Shown: one piece after another, positions 1 through 9,325 of the stretch
Layout of the letters: each line of letters begins with the position of its first letter
Numbering within the stretch: position 1 is the first letter of the stretch
Assembly (NCBI RefSeq): GCF_019697375.1
Contig: NZ_JAHCDI010000003.1
Location: 620,001 to 684,000, forward strand
Direction of reading: 5' to 3'
Length of the DNA: 64,000 nt
Origin: Micromonospora tarapacensis
GTDB lineage: Bacteria > Actinomycetota > Actinomycetes > Mycobacteriales > Micromonosporaceae
Translations under genes and position numbers: made by a program
Notes under the pieces: model-generated
The model's database searches: none
Told to the model about the DNA's origin: nothing
Seen by the model: only the letters and a program-made list of their open reading frames with translations

Positions 1-1
1 T

Positions 2-64
2 ACCGCCCAGTCTCTCCAGCCGCAGCCGCAGCCGCAGCCGCAGCCTCGGTCGGTGGTGGGGTAG
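2..64 (+). CDS. Possible 3' end of a gene entering from the left, Pro-Gln repeat tail
   Basis: One plus-strand frame is open from the window edge to TAG at 62-64 and encodes a tail of about five Pro-Gln pairs followed by R-S-V-V-G. The repeat is a CAGCCG hexamer array at 17-45. A strong hairpin follows within 10 bases, as expected after a gene end. Too little is present to name the protein, and the frame could be fortuitous. Confidence 0.3.
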   Translation, partial: TAQSLQPQPQPQPQPRSVVG

Positions 65-71
65 ACACGGC

Positions 72-103
72 GACGCCGCGTCCCGGCATCGGGACGCGGC
101 GTC
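72..103. terminator. Perfect 13-bp hairpin between convergent genes
   Basis: GACGCCGCGTCCC pairs exactly with its reverse complement across a 6-base loop. It lies between a presumed plus-strand gene ending at 64 and the minus-strand WhiB gene ending at 115, so it probably serves both. There is no T tract, which is usual in actinomycetes. Confidence 0.75.
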
Positions 104-114
104 GGTTGCCTGCG

Positions 115-498
115 TCAGGCGACGTTGCGCTGGGCGGGCAGTGCCGATCGGTGGGGGCTGCCCAGTCGGGCCTCCAGCCGGTTGACGTCGACCCGGGTCT
201 GCCGGCGATCGGCGAGATCCTCCCAGCCGACCGCGAGCAGCCGCAGCCGCTCGGACTCGCTGAAGCCACCCCACACGCCGTACGGCTCCCGTACCGACAG
301 GGCGTGCGCGGCGCACTCGGCCCGGACCGGGCAGGTGCGGCAGACGGCCTTGGCGGAGGACTCCCGGCGCAGCCGGGAGGTGCCCCGCTCCCCGTCCGGG
401 TGGAAGAACTGGGCGCTGTCCCGGCCTCGGCAGGCACCGAGCCGCTGCCAATCCCAGAGGTCGATGATGGGTCCGGGCAGTCTACGTACGTTCGACAT
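115..498 (-). CDS. WhiB-family iron-sulfur transcription factor, WhiB3-like
   Basis: This 127-residue protein has the WhiB signature: four cysteines at about C23, C53, C56 and C62 to hold a [4Fe-4S] cluster, then the G-V-W-G-G turn and a basic C-terminal region. The stretch F-F-H-P-D-G-E-R-G and the start L-P-G-P resemble mycobacterial WhiB3. WhiB3 proteins sense redox state and nitric oxide and work with the principal sigma factor. The ATG at 498 was chosen because GAGGAGGGG lies just upstream; an in-frame start at 573 would add 25 unconserved residues. It is divergent from the BldM-like gene. The whiB3/guaB neighbourhood matches that in Mycobacterium, which supports orthology. Confidence 0.9.
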   Translation of the reverse strand: MSNVRRLPGPIIDLWDWQRLGACRGRDSAQFFHPDGERGTSRLRRESSAKAVCRTCPVRAECAAHALSVREPYGVWGGFSESERLRLLAVGWEDLADRRQTRVDVNRLEARLGSPHRSALPAQRNVA

Positions 499-752
499 CA
501 GCACCCCTCCTCTCGCGCGGCACCGCGAGACGTTTTTGGCCGGCTGTCCGGGCGGCGGGCCGCGCAGGCGCACCGTTCCCGGCCTGGCCCCTCCCGTACC
601 CGGACCGCTCTCGACTCACACGTCTTTGATCCAGAACGGCATGCCCACTTGCGGCATATGCCCTATCTGTCGGAAAAGTTGGGAGGATTGCCCGGAACAT
701 CCTCCCGACCGCAGCCGGCCATGGTCTGCTCGTGTGCGGAGAGGAGATGCCA
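499..752. promoter_or_regulatory. Divergent intergenic region between whiB and the BldM-like gene
   Basis: This 254-base region must hold both promoters. Two related palindromes stand out: GGCATGCC at about 639-646 and GGCATATGCC at 653-662, both close to the BldM-like gene. They could be operator half-sites, but no factor can be assigned from sequence. A clear -35/-10 pair was not found. Confidence 0.3.
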
Positions 753-1553
753 GTGCGTACCGTTCTTGTGTGCGTTCGAACGCCGCTCGCGGCGCAGCAC
801 CTGACCTCCGCGGCAGCGCGGCTGGGGTTGTCGGGTGCCGTCCGGACGGCGGTCTCCGATCCCGAGGTCATGCTGCGGCTGGCAGAGCGCCCCGCCGACG
901 TGGTGCTCGCCGACACCGCGCTCACCCGTCCCGACAGCGCCGGCTTCGTCCGCCGGGTGCTGGCCCGCGCGCCACAGGCCGCCGTCCTGCTGTTGGGCGC
1001 GGAGGAGTCGGAGGCGGCGACGGCGACCATCAGCGCCGGGGCGCGTGGGCTGATCCAGGGGGTGGACCACGATCTCACCAGCGCGGTGGCCAAGGCGCTG
1101 CTGCTGCTGGCCGCGCCCGGTCGGCCGAGCCGGAACCGGATCGCCGACCCGGCCCGCGACGCCGCGGCGGTCGGTGGGCCGGGACGGCCGACGCCCAATG
1201 GTCGTGCCGCCGGTGAACCCGCAGCGGCCTGGCCGGCGGTGGACGGCGCCGGCGGGCCGGCCATGGTGCCGGCGCAGCGCGGCGACGATCCGGCCGATCC
1301 GGACGCCGAATCCGAGCCGGTCAAGCCCGGTGCGCCCGCGAGACCCGACCGGTCCACGATCGGCCTCACCGAGCGGGAGTTGCAGGTGCTGCTCGGCATG
1401 GCCGAAGGCAAGAGCAACGCCGAGATCGGCCGGGAGCTGTTCGTCTCCGAGGACACCGTGAAGACCCACGCGCGGCGGCTGTTCCGCAAGTTGGGTGCCC
1501 GCGACCGGGCGCACGCGGTGGCGGCCGGCTTCCGGGCCGGGCTGGTCGCCTGA
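753..1553 (+). CDS. BldM-like response regulator with atypical receiver and LuxR-type DNA-binding domain
   Basis: The protein is about 266 residues. Residues 1-120 form a receiver-like domain, about 120-200 a Pro/Ala/Gly-rich linker, and the last 65 residues a LuxR helix-turn-helix (L-T-E-R-E-L-Q-V-L, then S-E-D-T-V-K-T-H-A-R-R-L-F-R-K-L-G-A). That C-terminus and the position next to guaB recall Streptomyces BldM, a developmental regulator. D54 is kept at the phosphorylation position, but the acidic pair after beta-1 and the conserved lysine are missing, so phosphorylation-independent control is likely. The GTG at 753 was chosen because GGAGAGGAG lies 6 bases upstream; GTG 732 and ATG 747 are in frame but poorly spaced. 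The linker makes it longer than BldM (about 200 residues), so strict orthology is not certain. Confidence 0.8.
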   Translation: MRTVLVCVRTPLAAQHLTSAAARLGLSGAVRTAVSDPEVMLRLAERPADVVLADTALTRPDSAGFVRRVLARAPQAAVLLLGAEESEAATATISAGARGLIQGVDHDLTSAVAKALLLLAAPGRPSRNRIADPARDAAAVGGPGRPTPNGRAAGEPAAAWPAVDGAGGPAMVPAQRGDDPADPDAESEPVKPGAPARPDRSTIGLTERELQVLLGMAEGKSNAEIGRELFVSEDTVKTHARRLFRKLGARDRAHAVAAGFRAGLVA

Positions 1554-1570
1554 GCTGGCCGGCTGTCGGA

Positions 1571-1984
1571 TCAGTTGCCGGCGCCGGGCTCGTCCTCGGT
1601 GCCCTCGCTGAGGGTGTCGTGCACGCCGTCGGCGTAGCCGCGGGCGTAGTCCCAGGTGACGTAGTGGTCGGGATCGGGGTCGTAGGCCGGCTCGTGCACC
1701 CGGGGGCGCCCGGAGTTGAGCAGGTGACGCAGGTTGCCCCGGAGCAGATCCCAGTCGAAGTAGTGCGGCTCCCGGCAGTCCTCGCAGTCGATGACGAGCC
1801 CGCGGACCCCGATCGGCGCGAGCAGTGCCTGGTAGATCTCCAGGTCGGCGAGGTCCTCCAGGACGTCCTGGCGCTCGACGTCGGTCAGCGGGTCGAGCGG
1901 GGCGTCGTCGTCGCCGGAGTCGTCCAGGTCGGCCGCCGGATCGGTCGGGTCGCCGGTGAACGGGTCGATGGGCTCGTCGTGCAC
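1571..1984 (-). CDS. DUF5319 family protein
   Basis: This is a conserved actinobacterial protein of unknown function, about 137 residues and very acidic. It carries the family block D-C-E-D-C-R-E-P-H-Y-F-D-W-D followed by H-E-P-A-Y-D-P-D-P. The C-x-x-C pair and nearby His suggest a metal or redox site, but this is inference. It ends just after the BldM-like gene ends (convergent) and is divergent from guaB, the same order as in Mycobacterium. I start it at GTG 1984 because homologues as I know them begin with H-D-E-x-x-D-P-F. ATG 2008, eight codons upstream, is an alternative with no better ribosome site. Confidence 0.8.
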   Translation of the reverse strand: MHDEPIDPFTGDPTDPAADLDDSGDDDAPLDPLTDVERQDVLEDLADLEIYQALLAPIGVRGLVIDCEDCREPHYFDWDLLRGNLRHLLNSGRPRVHEPAYDPDPDHYVTWDYARGYADGVHDTLSEGTEDEPGAGN

Positions 1985-2160
1985 CCCCTCACCGTAGACC
2001 CAAGCCATGGCCGACGCCTGTCCCCTGTCGCGCAAGCCGATCGGTCGGTGCCGTCGGCGCGGGCCGCCGGAGCCGGGGTCACCCAGGCCCACGGGTACGA
2101 TGAAGCCGACGCACCCTCGCCCGGCGTTTGCCGGTGCGCCACCCGTGCCACCCTCGCTGA

Positions 2161-3753
<1,593 letters not shown>

Positions 3754-3789
3754 CCCCTCCCACCACCCCCGAACACACTGGAGTGCCCC

Positions 3790-4908
3790 ATGCGTGACGT
3801 GGTCGAGATCGGGCTGGGCAAGACCGCGCATCGCGGTTACCACCTGGACGACATCGCGATCGTGCCCTCTCGCCGCACCCGGGACGTCGACGACGTCTCC
3901 ACCGGATGGCAACTCGACGCTTACCAGTTCGGCATCCCGTGCGTCGGGCACCCCTCCGACGCGACGATGAGCCCGGCCTCGGCCGTCCGGCTCGGCCAAC
4001 TCGGCGGTCTCGGCGTGCTCAACGTGGAGGGTCTGTGGACCCGCTACGAGAACCCGACAAAGGTGCTGGAGGAGCTTGCCGGCCTGGACGAGGAGGCGCG
4101 CGCCACCAAGCGGCTCCAGGAGGTGTACGCCGAGCCGATCCGGCCGGATCTGATCACCGAGCGGGTCCGCGAGTTGCGGGACGGGGGCGGCACCGTCGCG
4201 GTGCGGGTCTCCCCGCAGCACACCCTGGCGCTGGCCCCGGTGATCCTCGACGCGGGCGTCGACATCCTGGTCATCCAGGGCACCATCGTCTCCGCCGAGC
4301 ACGTCTCGACCACCGACGAGCCGTTGAATCTCAAGGAGTTCATCGCCGATCTCGACCTGCCGGTCATCGTCGGTGGCTGCACCGACTACAAGACGGCGCT
4401 GCACCTGATGCGCACCGGAGCGGCCGGCGTGATCGTCGGCATCGGCGGCGACGAGTGGTCCACCACCGAGTCGGTGCTCGGCATCCGGGTGCCGATGGCC
4501 ACCGCGATCGCCGACGCCGCCGCGGCCCGGCGGGACTACCTCGACGAGACCGGTGGGCGGCACGTGCACCTGATCGCCGACGGCGACATCCGGACCTCCG
4601 GCGACATCGCCAAGGCACTCGGTTGCGGTGCGGACGCGGTGATGCTCGGCGAGCCGCTCTCGTTGTGCGAGGAGGCGCCGGCCGGCGGGGCCTGGTGGCA
4701 CTCGGCGGCCAGCCACCCGTCGCTGCCCCGGGGCGCGTTCGAGGCCGCCGGTGAGCCGCTGGGCTCGATGGAGCGCCTCCTCTTCGGCCCGGCCGACGCC
4801 CCCGACGGCCAGCTCAACCTCTTCGGCGGCCTGCGCCGCGCCATGGCCAAGTGCGGCTACCGCGACCTCAAGGAGTTCCAAAAGGTCGGCCTGATCCTGG
4901 ACCGCTAA
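3790..4908 (+). CDS. guaB3: GuaB3 family IMP dehydrogenase-related protein
   Basis: This 372-residue protein is related to IMPDH and shares its barrel (L-D-D-I-A-I-V-P-S-R near the N-terminus, D-G-D-I-R-T-S-G-D-I-A-K near residue 260). It has no CBS domains. Where IMPDH has its catalytic Cys loop, this protein reads G-I-G-G-D-E-W-S-T, so it lacks the nucleophile and is unlikely to be a standard IMP dehydrogenase. Actinobacteria regularly carry this paralogue directly behind guaB, as here. Its reaction cannot be stated from sequence. Confidence 0.9.
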   Translation: MRDVVEIGLGKTAHRGYHLDDIAIVPSRRTRDVDDVSTGWQLDAYQFGIPCVGHPSDATMSPASAVRLGQLGGLGVLNVEGLWTRYENPTKVLEELAGLDEEARATKRLQEVYAEPIRPDLITERVRELRDGGGTVAVRVSPQHTLALAPVILDAGVDILVIQGTIVSAEHVSTTDEPLNLKEFIADLDLPVIVGGCTDYKTALHLMRTGAAGVIVGIGGDEWSTTESVLGIRVPMATAIADAAAARRDYLDETGGRHVHLIADGDIRTSGDIAKALGCGADAVMLGEPLSLCEEAPAGGAWWHSAASHPSLPRGAFEAAGEPLGSMERLLFGPADAPDGQLNLFGGLRRAMAKCGYRDLKEFQKVGLILDR

Positions 4909-4934
4909 CCCGTTCCGGCCCCACCCCTGTCAGC

Positions 4935-5009
4935 GTCGATCATGGAGTTGTGGCGCCCGGTCGAGGCGGTAATATCCGATTCGCCGTGCGCCATAACTCC
5001 ATGATCGAC
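4935..5009. repeat. Dispersed palindromic repeat, copy 1 (GATCATGNAGTT family)
   Basis: Two 21-base arms at 4935-4955 and 4989-5009 are inverted repeats with one mismatch around a 33-base centre that is AT-rich for this genome. The arm core GATCATGGAGTT recurs at 9198, 12479 and 50506. It follows guaB3, where it may end transcription, and lies directly before the M1 peptidase promoter. Confidence 0.75.
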
Positions 5010-5023
5010 GGAGGGGACGACGG

Positions 5024-5029
5024 TAGGCT
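5024..5029 (+). promoter_or_regulatory. -10 box (TAGGCT) for a leaderless M1 peptidase mRNA
   Basis: TAGGCT lies 7 bases before the GTG start at 5037. That spacing puts transcription start at or next to the start codon. No Shine-Dalgarno sequence stands at useful distance from the GTG. Confidence 0.5.
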
Positions 5030-5036
5030 CGGGCTG

Positions 5037-6452
5037 GTGAGCAGGAGGCTTGGCGGGCGGTGGGTAGCCGGTGTAGCTGCGGTGGCGGCGGCGGTGGTGG
5101 TGCTGGTCAGTTGTACCGGTGGGCGGCAGGCCGAGCCGGGCTTCCGGGCCGGCAGCGTGGACCTCGCCGACCCGTACGTGCCGGGTAGCGGCAACGGTGG
5201 GTACGACGTCGCGCACTACGACCTCGGCGTGCGCTACGACCCGGCGCACGACCGGCTCACCGGCCGTGCCGAGATCACCGCGACCGCCACCCAGCGCCTG
5301 TCCCGGTTCAACCTGGACCTGTCCGGACTGGACGTCAGCTCGGTCACCGTGGACGGTGCCCCGGCCGAGCACCGTCGCGACGACGGTGAACTGGTGGTCA
5401 CCCCGCGCGACGGGCTCGGCTCGGGCAGCCGGTTCACCGTCGAGGTGGCCTACGCCGGCGTGCCCGAGCCGATCGCCGACGGTGTGCTGGGCAGCGGCGG
5501 ATTCCAGCACACCGACGACGGGGCGATCGCCCTCGGCCAGCCCCACTCGGCGGCGACCTGGTTCCCGGTCAACGACCACCCCTCGGACAAGGCCACCTAC
5601 GACATCGAGGTGACCGTGCCGGACGGGCTCGCCGCGCTGAGCAACGGGGTGCCGGGGGAGCGGAGCAGCGCCGCTGGCTGGACCACGTGGCGCTGGGCCG
5701 AGGGCTCGCCGATGGCGAGTTACCTGACCACATTGGTGATCGGCGACTACCGGGTGACCACCGGCGAGCACGGCGGCAAGCCGCTGGTCACCGCCGTACC
5801 GACCGGGTTGCCCGCCACCGGTCCCGAGGCCGCCTCCATGGCGCGGACCGGCGAGATCGCCGACTTCCTGGCCACCCGCTTCGGCCCGTACCCGTTCGAG
5901 TCCTACGGCGGCGTGGTGGTCGCCGACGCCCGCATCGGCTACGCGCTGGAGACCCAGTCGCGGCCGGTCTACGGGCCGGGCTTCTTCCGTGCCGGTGAGC
6001 CGAACTATGCCGTGGTCACCCACGAGCTGGCCCACCAGTGGTTCGGCAACAGCGTGGCGCTGGCCCGCTGGGGCGACATCTGGCTCAACGAGGGTTTCGC
6101 CAGCTACGCCGAGTGGTTGTGGGAGGAGCACGACGGCGGACGCAGCGCCCAACGCAACTTCGAACTCCAGTACGCGGCGACGGACTGGTCCCGCCGCACC
6201 CTCGATCCGGGCCCGGGGCAGATGTTCAGCACCGCCGTCTACAAGCGCGGGGCGCTGACCGTGCACGCGTTGCGGCGTACCGTCGGCGACGACGCGTTCT
6301 TCGAGATCCTGCGGGCGTGGACCACCGAGCGGCGGGACGGCACGGCGACCACCGCCGATCTCGTCGCCCTGGCCGAACGGGTGTCGGGGCGTTCGCTGGG
6401 CACATTCTTCGATACCTGGCTCACCGGCGCCGCCCCGCCGGCCCTGCCCTGA
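5037..6452 (+). CDS. M1 family zinc metallopeptidase, secreted lipoprotein
   Basis: This is a 471-residue aminopeptidase-like protein. The N-terminus has a basic start, a hydrophobic segment and the lipobox L-V-S-C with Cys 26, so it should be lipid-anchored outside the membrane. The beta-sandwich N-domain is followed by the thermolysin-like domain with H-E-L-A-H at 329-333 and the third zinc ligand Glu 352 in N-E-G-F, spaced as in family M1. It is shorter than the 850-residue aminopeptidase N type and lacks the long C-terminal helical domain. An upstream in-frame ATG at 5001 lies inside the palindromic repeat and is less likely. A degenerate copy follows immediately. Confidence 0.9.
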   Translation: MSRRLGGRWVAGVAAVAAAVVVLVSCTGGRQAEPGFRAGSVDLADPYVPGSGNGGYDVAHYDLGVRYDPAHDRLTGRAEITATATQRLSRFNLDLSGLDVSSVTVDGAPAEHRRDDGELVVTPRDGLGSGSRFTVEVAYAGVPEPIADGVLGSGGFQHTDDGAIALGQPHSAATWFPVNDHPSDKATYDIEVTVPDGLAALSNGVPGERSSAAGWTTWRWAEGSPMASYLTTLVIGDYRVTTGEHGGKPLVTAVPTGLPATGPEAASMARTGEIADFLATRFGPYPFESYGGVVVADARIGYALETQSRPVYGPGFFRAGEPNYAVVTHELAHQWFGNSVALARWGDIWLNEGFASYAEWLWEEHDGGRSAQRNFELQYAATDWSRRTLDPGPGQMFSTAVYKRGALTVHALRRTVGDDAFFEILRAWTTERRDGTATTADLVALAERVSGRSLGTFFDTWLTGAAPPALP

Positions 6453-6484
6453 CGACGTGGACGGCGATCGGTAGGCTGCCGCCC

Positions 6485-7293
6485 GCGATCGGGCCGGCGT
6501 GCCCGCGCGGTGGCGGCTACGACGTCGCCGGCTACACGGTCAAGGTCCGCTACGACCCCGCGAAGGACCACCTCACCGGCGTGACGGCGGTGCAGGCCAA
6601 GGCGACCGCCGACCTGTCGTCGTTCGATCTGGATCTGGCCGGCCTGAAGGTGAGCGCGGTGACGGTGGAGGGTGCGGCGGCCACCTACCGGCAGGACCGC
6701 AACGAACTGGTCGCCACGCCCGCCACCGGCCTGGCCTCGGGCAGCCAGTTCACCGCCGAGGTCAGCTACGCGGGCAAGCCGAAGCCGCTGAAGAACGAGG
6801 CGGTCGGCGAGGGCGGCTGGCTGCACACCTCCGACGGTGCGATCGCCCTCGGCGAACCCGAGTCGGCCAGCACCTGGTTCCCGGTCAACGACCACCCGTC
6901 GGACAAGGCCACCTACCGGTTCGAGATCACCGTCCCGGACGGCCTGACCGCGGTCAGCAACTGCGTGCCGGGCGGCCGGACCAGCACGGCCGGACCAGCA
7001 CGGCCGGCTGGACCACCTGGCGCTGGGCCGAGAACACGCCGATGGCGAGCTACCTGAGCACGGTGGCGATCGGGAAGTTCCGGCTCACCGAGGGCAACAG
7101 CGTGGCGCTGAGCCGGTGGCAGGACATCTGGCTCAACGAGGGCCTGTCGTCGTACGCCGAGTGGCTGTGGGCGGAGCACACCGGTGAGTCCACCGCCAAG
7201 GAGGCGTTCGAGATCCGGATGGCGCGTTTGGACAAGCTCTTCGACGCCTGGCTCTTCGGCAAGAAGAAGCCCGCCGCGCCCAAGCGTCTCTAG
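6485..7293 (+). pseudogene. Decayed duplicate of the M1 peptidase
   Basis: From G-G-Y-D-V-A onward this region matches the N-domain of the upstream peptidase closely (V-R-Y-D-P-A, T-W-F-P-V-N-D-H-P-S-D-K-A-T-Y). It has lost the signal peptide and lipobox. A TAGGCT box at 6472 remains, but the codon seven bases later is GCG rather than GTG. A 14-bp tandem duplication (6977-6990 repeated at 6991-7004) shifts the frame; removing one copy restores it exactly. After F-R-L-T-E-G the zinc-binding H-E-x-x-H segment is deleted and the frame rejoins at N-S-V-A-L-S-R-W. The C-terminal domain is also shortened. No activity is possible. Confidence 0.85.
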
Positions 7294-7330
7294 GCCGCGT
7301 TTCACAAGACCGTGCCCCCGGGGGACTTGG

Positions 7331-8431
7331 TCAGGCGGGCACCTTCAGGTCCGGATGCTCGGCGAGGAAGGCGTCGACCCGGCCGGCGCGCAGCTCGGTG
7401 AGGAACCGGCGGCCGACCTTGGTCAGTTCCTCGCCCCGGTAGGCGCTGCCCCGGCCGACCGAGGCCCCGGGCAGGCCGACCAGGGTGAGCGCCTGCGGCG
7501 AGAGCGTGCCGAGGGCGTACGCGAAGTCGACGATCCGCCGTCCGCCGACGTAGAGCAGCGCGTCGCCGAGGGCCGCGACCACCTGTTCGACCCGCTCGGG
7601 CTGCCGGGCCAGGTCCTCGTCGAGGATCTTTCCGACCAGTGCCCGGATCAGCTGCTGGTGGTGGCGCTGGCGGGAGTAGTCACCGCCCGGCAGGTAGCGC
7701 TGGCGGGCGTAGTCGAGGGCCTGCCAGCCGTTGAGGTGCGCCTCGCCGGGCTCGTAGACCATCTGCGGCCCGACGTAGCCGCCCACCCCGGGGCCCGGCT
7801 CCCGGTGCTTCCCGTCCGGCTGGCGGTGCCGTGACACCACCCGCTGATCGATGTCGATGTCGACACCGCCCAGGCTGTCGACCAGTTCGTCGAAGCCGCC
7901 GAAGGTGAGCACCGCGCCGGCGTCGATGCGCAGGCCGGTGTAGTCGCTGACCGTCCGGCGCAGCAACTCGTACCCCTGGGCCGGGTCCGGTCGCTTGGGG
8001 CGGTCCGGTATCCGGCTGCCGTAGCTCATCGCGTGGGTGAGCTTGGTCCGTCCGCCCGGGTAGCCGGCCGGTTTGTAGGAAGGGATGTCCACCACCAGAT
8101 CGCGGGGGAGGGAGAACAGGTACGCCCGGGACAGCCCCGCCGGCACGTGCAGCACGAGTACGGCGTCCGCGTGCGGCTCCCAGCCGGGCATACTCACCCG
8201 GGTGTCGACCCCGACCAGCAGCAGGTTGAGCGGGCCGGTGATGTCGGCCCCCGGCGGCGGGCTCGGGCTGGCGCTGGGGCTGGGCGACAGGCTCGGGCCG
8301 CCGGTGGCGGCGGTCGATGTCCGGCGGTCGTCGCTGACCGTACGGGCCACCACCACGCCGATCACCGCGACCACCGCCAGCGTGACCAGACCGGCCAGCG
8401 CCAACCGTCTCCGGTTTCCTCCGAGCATCAT
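7331..8431 (-). CDS. LytR-CpsA-Psr (LCP) family cell-wall ligase
   Basis: LCP proteins transfer lipid-linked glycopolymers (teichoic acid, arabinogalactan-like chains) to peptidoglycan at the outer membrane face. This 366-residue protein has a short basic N-terminus, one membrane helix at about residues 8-28, a Ser/Pro-rich stalk, and an LCP domain with the marks L-V-G-V-D-T-R, S-L-P-R-D-L and, later, A-L-D-Y-A-R-Q-R, whose arginines bind the polyprenyl diphosphate. Start ATG 8431 or the adjacent ATG 8428 follows a G-rich ribosome site; an open frame to 8560 is not conserved in character. An inverted-repeat element sits just upstream at 8453. Confidence 0.88.
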   Translation of the reverse strand: MMLGGNRRRLALAGLVTLAVVAVIGVVVARTVSDDRRTSTAATGGPSLSPSPSASPSPPPGADITGPLNLLLVGVDTRVSMPGWEPHADAVLVLHVPAGLSRAYLFSLPRDLVVDIPSYKPAGYPGGRTKLTHAMSYGSRIPDRPKRPDPAQGYELLRRTVSDYTGLRIDAGAVLTFGGFDELVDSLGGVDIDIDQRVVSRHRQPDGKHREPGPGVGGYVGPQMVYEPGEAHLNGWQALDYARQRYLPGGDYSRQRHHQQLIRALVGKILDEDLARQPERVEQVVAALGDALLYVGGRRIVDFAYALGTLSPQALTLVGLPGASVGRGSAYRGEELTKVGRRFLTELRAGRVDAFLAEHPDLKVPA

Positions 8432-8452
8432 CCCCCGCCTTCTTGGAGCGCC

Positions 8453-8507
8453 TGTCGAAGTCCTGGCCGACCGGTGACTCCACCTCGGCTCGACGGAGAC
8501 TTCGACA
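8453..8507. repeat. Short inverted-repeat element, copy A (TGTCGAAGTC ends)
   Basis: A 55-base element is bounded by TGTCGAAGTC and its reverse complement GACTTCGACA. In reverse orientation it contains TCGAGCCGAGGTGGAGTC next to one end and GGCCAG next to the other. The same ends and inner blocks occur in the 100-base element at 40370-40469, which has extra sequence in the middle. It lies in the leader region of the LCP gene. Confidence 0.7.
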
Positions 8508-8642
8508 CCCGCCCCGGGTCGATACCGGTCCAACGCGCTGAACCGGGCTCGTGGTTGCATCCCCGTCGGGCGAGACTGACGCGGTGCGGAGCATGATCGC
8601 GCGGAATCAGGTCCTGGCGCGAGAGCTACTCGCGAGTAATGC

Positions 8643-9208
8643 TACGGCCGGGGCTCGAACGCGATGGGGCTGCTCCAGTCGCTGCTGGTCGACGGCGGGC
8701 CGCACCGGCTGCGCCGGTGGCTCGGGCAGCTGCTCCGGCAGCCCCGGGTGGCCGCCCGGATGCTCTCCGTCCGACGCTGGTCGGAGCGGACGGTGATCGC
8801 CCTGGTGATGCGGTCGACCGACAACTCGCTTACCCTCCGGCTGCGGCGTGGGCCGCTCGGCCGCCGGCTCGTCTCCGGGCCGGGCCACGGCAGCCCCACC
8901 CCGACCTGGATCCCGGCCGGCAACCAGGCGGTCCGGCTGCTCGCCGAGGAGATCGACGGTACGCCGGGGGCGCGCTGACCGAGCCGTTCGACATCCCGGT
9001 GACCGCGCACATCCTGGGCGGAGCGGTGATCGGTGCCACCCCCGCCGACGGCGTGATCGACCCCTACCACCGCGTCTACGGCCACCCCGGGCCGCACGTC
9101 GTCAACGGTGCCGCGACCCCCGCCAACCTCGGCGTCGACCCGTCGCTCACCATCACCGCCCAGGCCGAACGCGCCCTGTCCCGCCGTCCCCTGGCCGCGA
9201 TCATGTAG
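8643..9208 (+). pseudogene. 3' remnant of a GMC oxidoreductase (cholesterol-oxidase-like)
   Basis: Only the C-terminal third of a GMC-family flavoprotein oxidase remains. It starts near G-S-N-A-M-G-L-L-Q and continues through W-S-E-R-T-V-I-A-L-V-M and T-W-I-P-A-G-N-Q-A-V. It shifts frame at the G run 8966-8970 (one base missing) and then reads T-A-H-I-L-G-G, P-Y-H-R-V-Y-G-H-P-G and N-P/D-P-S-L-T-I-T-A-Q-A-E-R, the FAD-proximal end of this family. The FAD-binding N-terminus is absent from the window. The end runs into a dispersed palindrome. Confidence 0.75.
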
Positions 9209-9268
9209 TTATGGCACCTCGCAAAGGGCGTGAAATGGGGCGAGACGCTCGCCACAACTGCATGATCG
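9198..9268. repeat. Dispersed palindromic repeat, copy 2
   Basis: Arms at 9198-9215 and 9251-9268 carry GATCATGTAGTTATGGC and the inverted GCCACAACTGCATGATC with two mismatches. The left arm overlaps the last codons of the GMC-oxidase remnant. The element precedes the guaA promoter, as copy 1 precedes the M1 promoter. Confidence 0.7.
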
Positions 9269-9311
9269 GCGCGTGGTGCGGTGGGGGGCGGGGGGTGGTC
9301 GTCACGCTGGG

Positions 9312-9317
9312 TAGGAT
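9312..9317 (+). promoter_or_regulatory. -10 box (TAGGAT) for leaderless guaA
   Basis: TAGGAT ends 8 bases before the ATG of guaA at 9326, and no ribosome-binding site is present. This spacing predicts that the transcript begins at the start codon. Confidence 0.5.
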
Positions 9318-9325
9318 TGCCGGCT

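Noticed and set aside
17..45. CAGCCG hexamer array as a regulatory or origin repeat
   Set aside because: It fits a Pro-Gln codon repeat in an open frame that ends at 64.
6485..7293. Second M1 peptidase as a functional gene
   Set aside because: It has no start codon, no signal peptide, a frameshift and no H-E-x-x-H motif.
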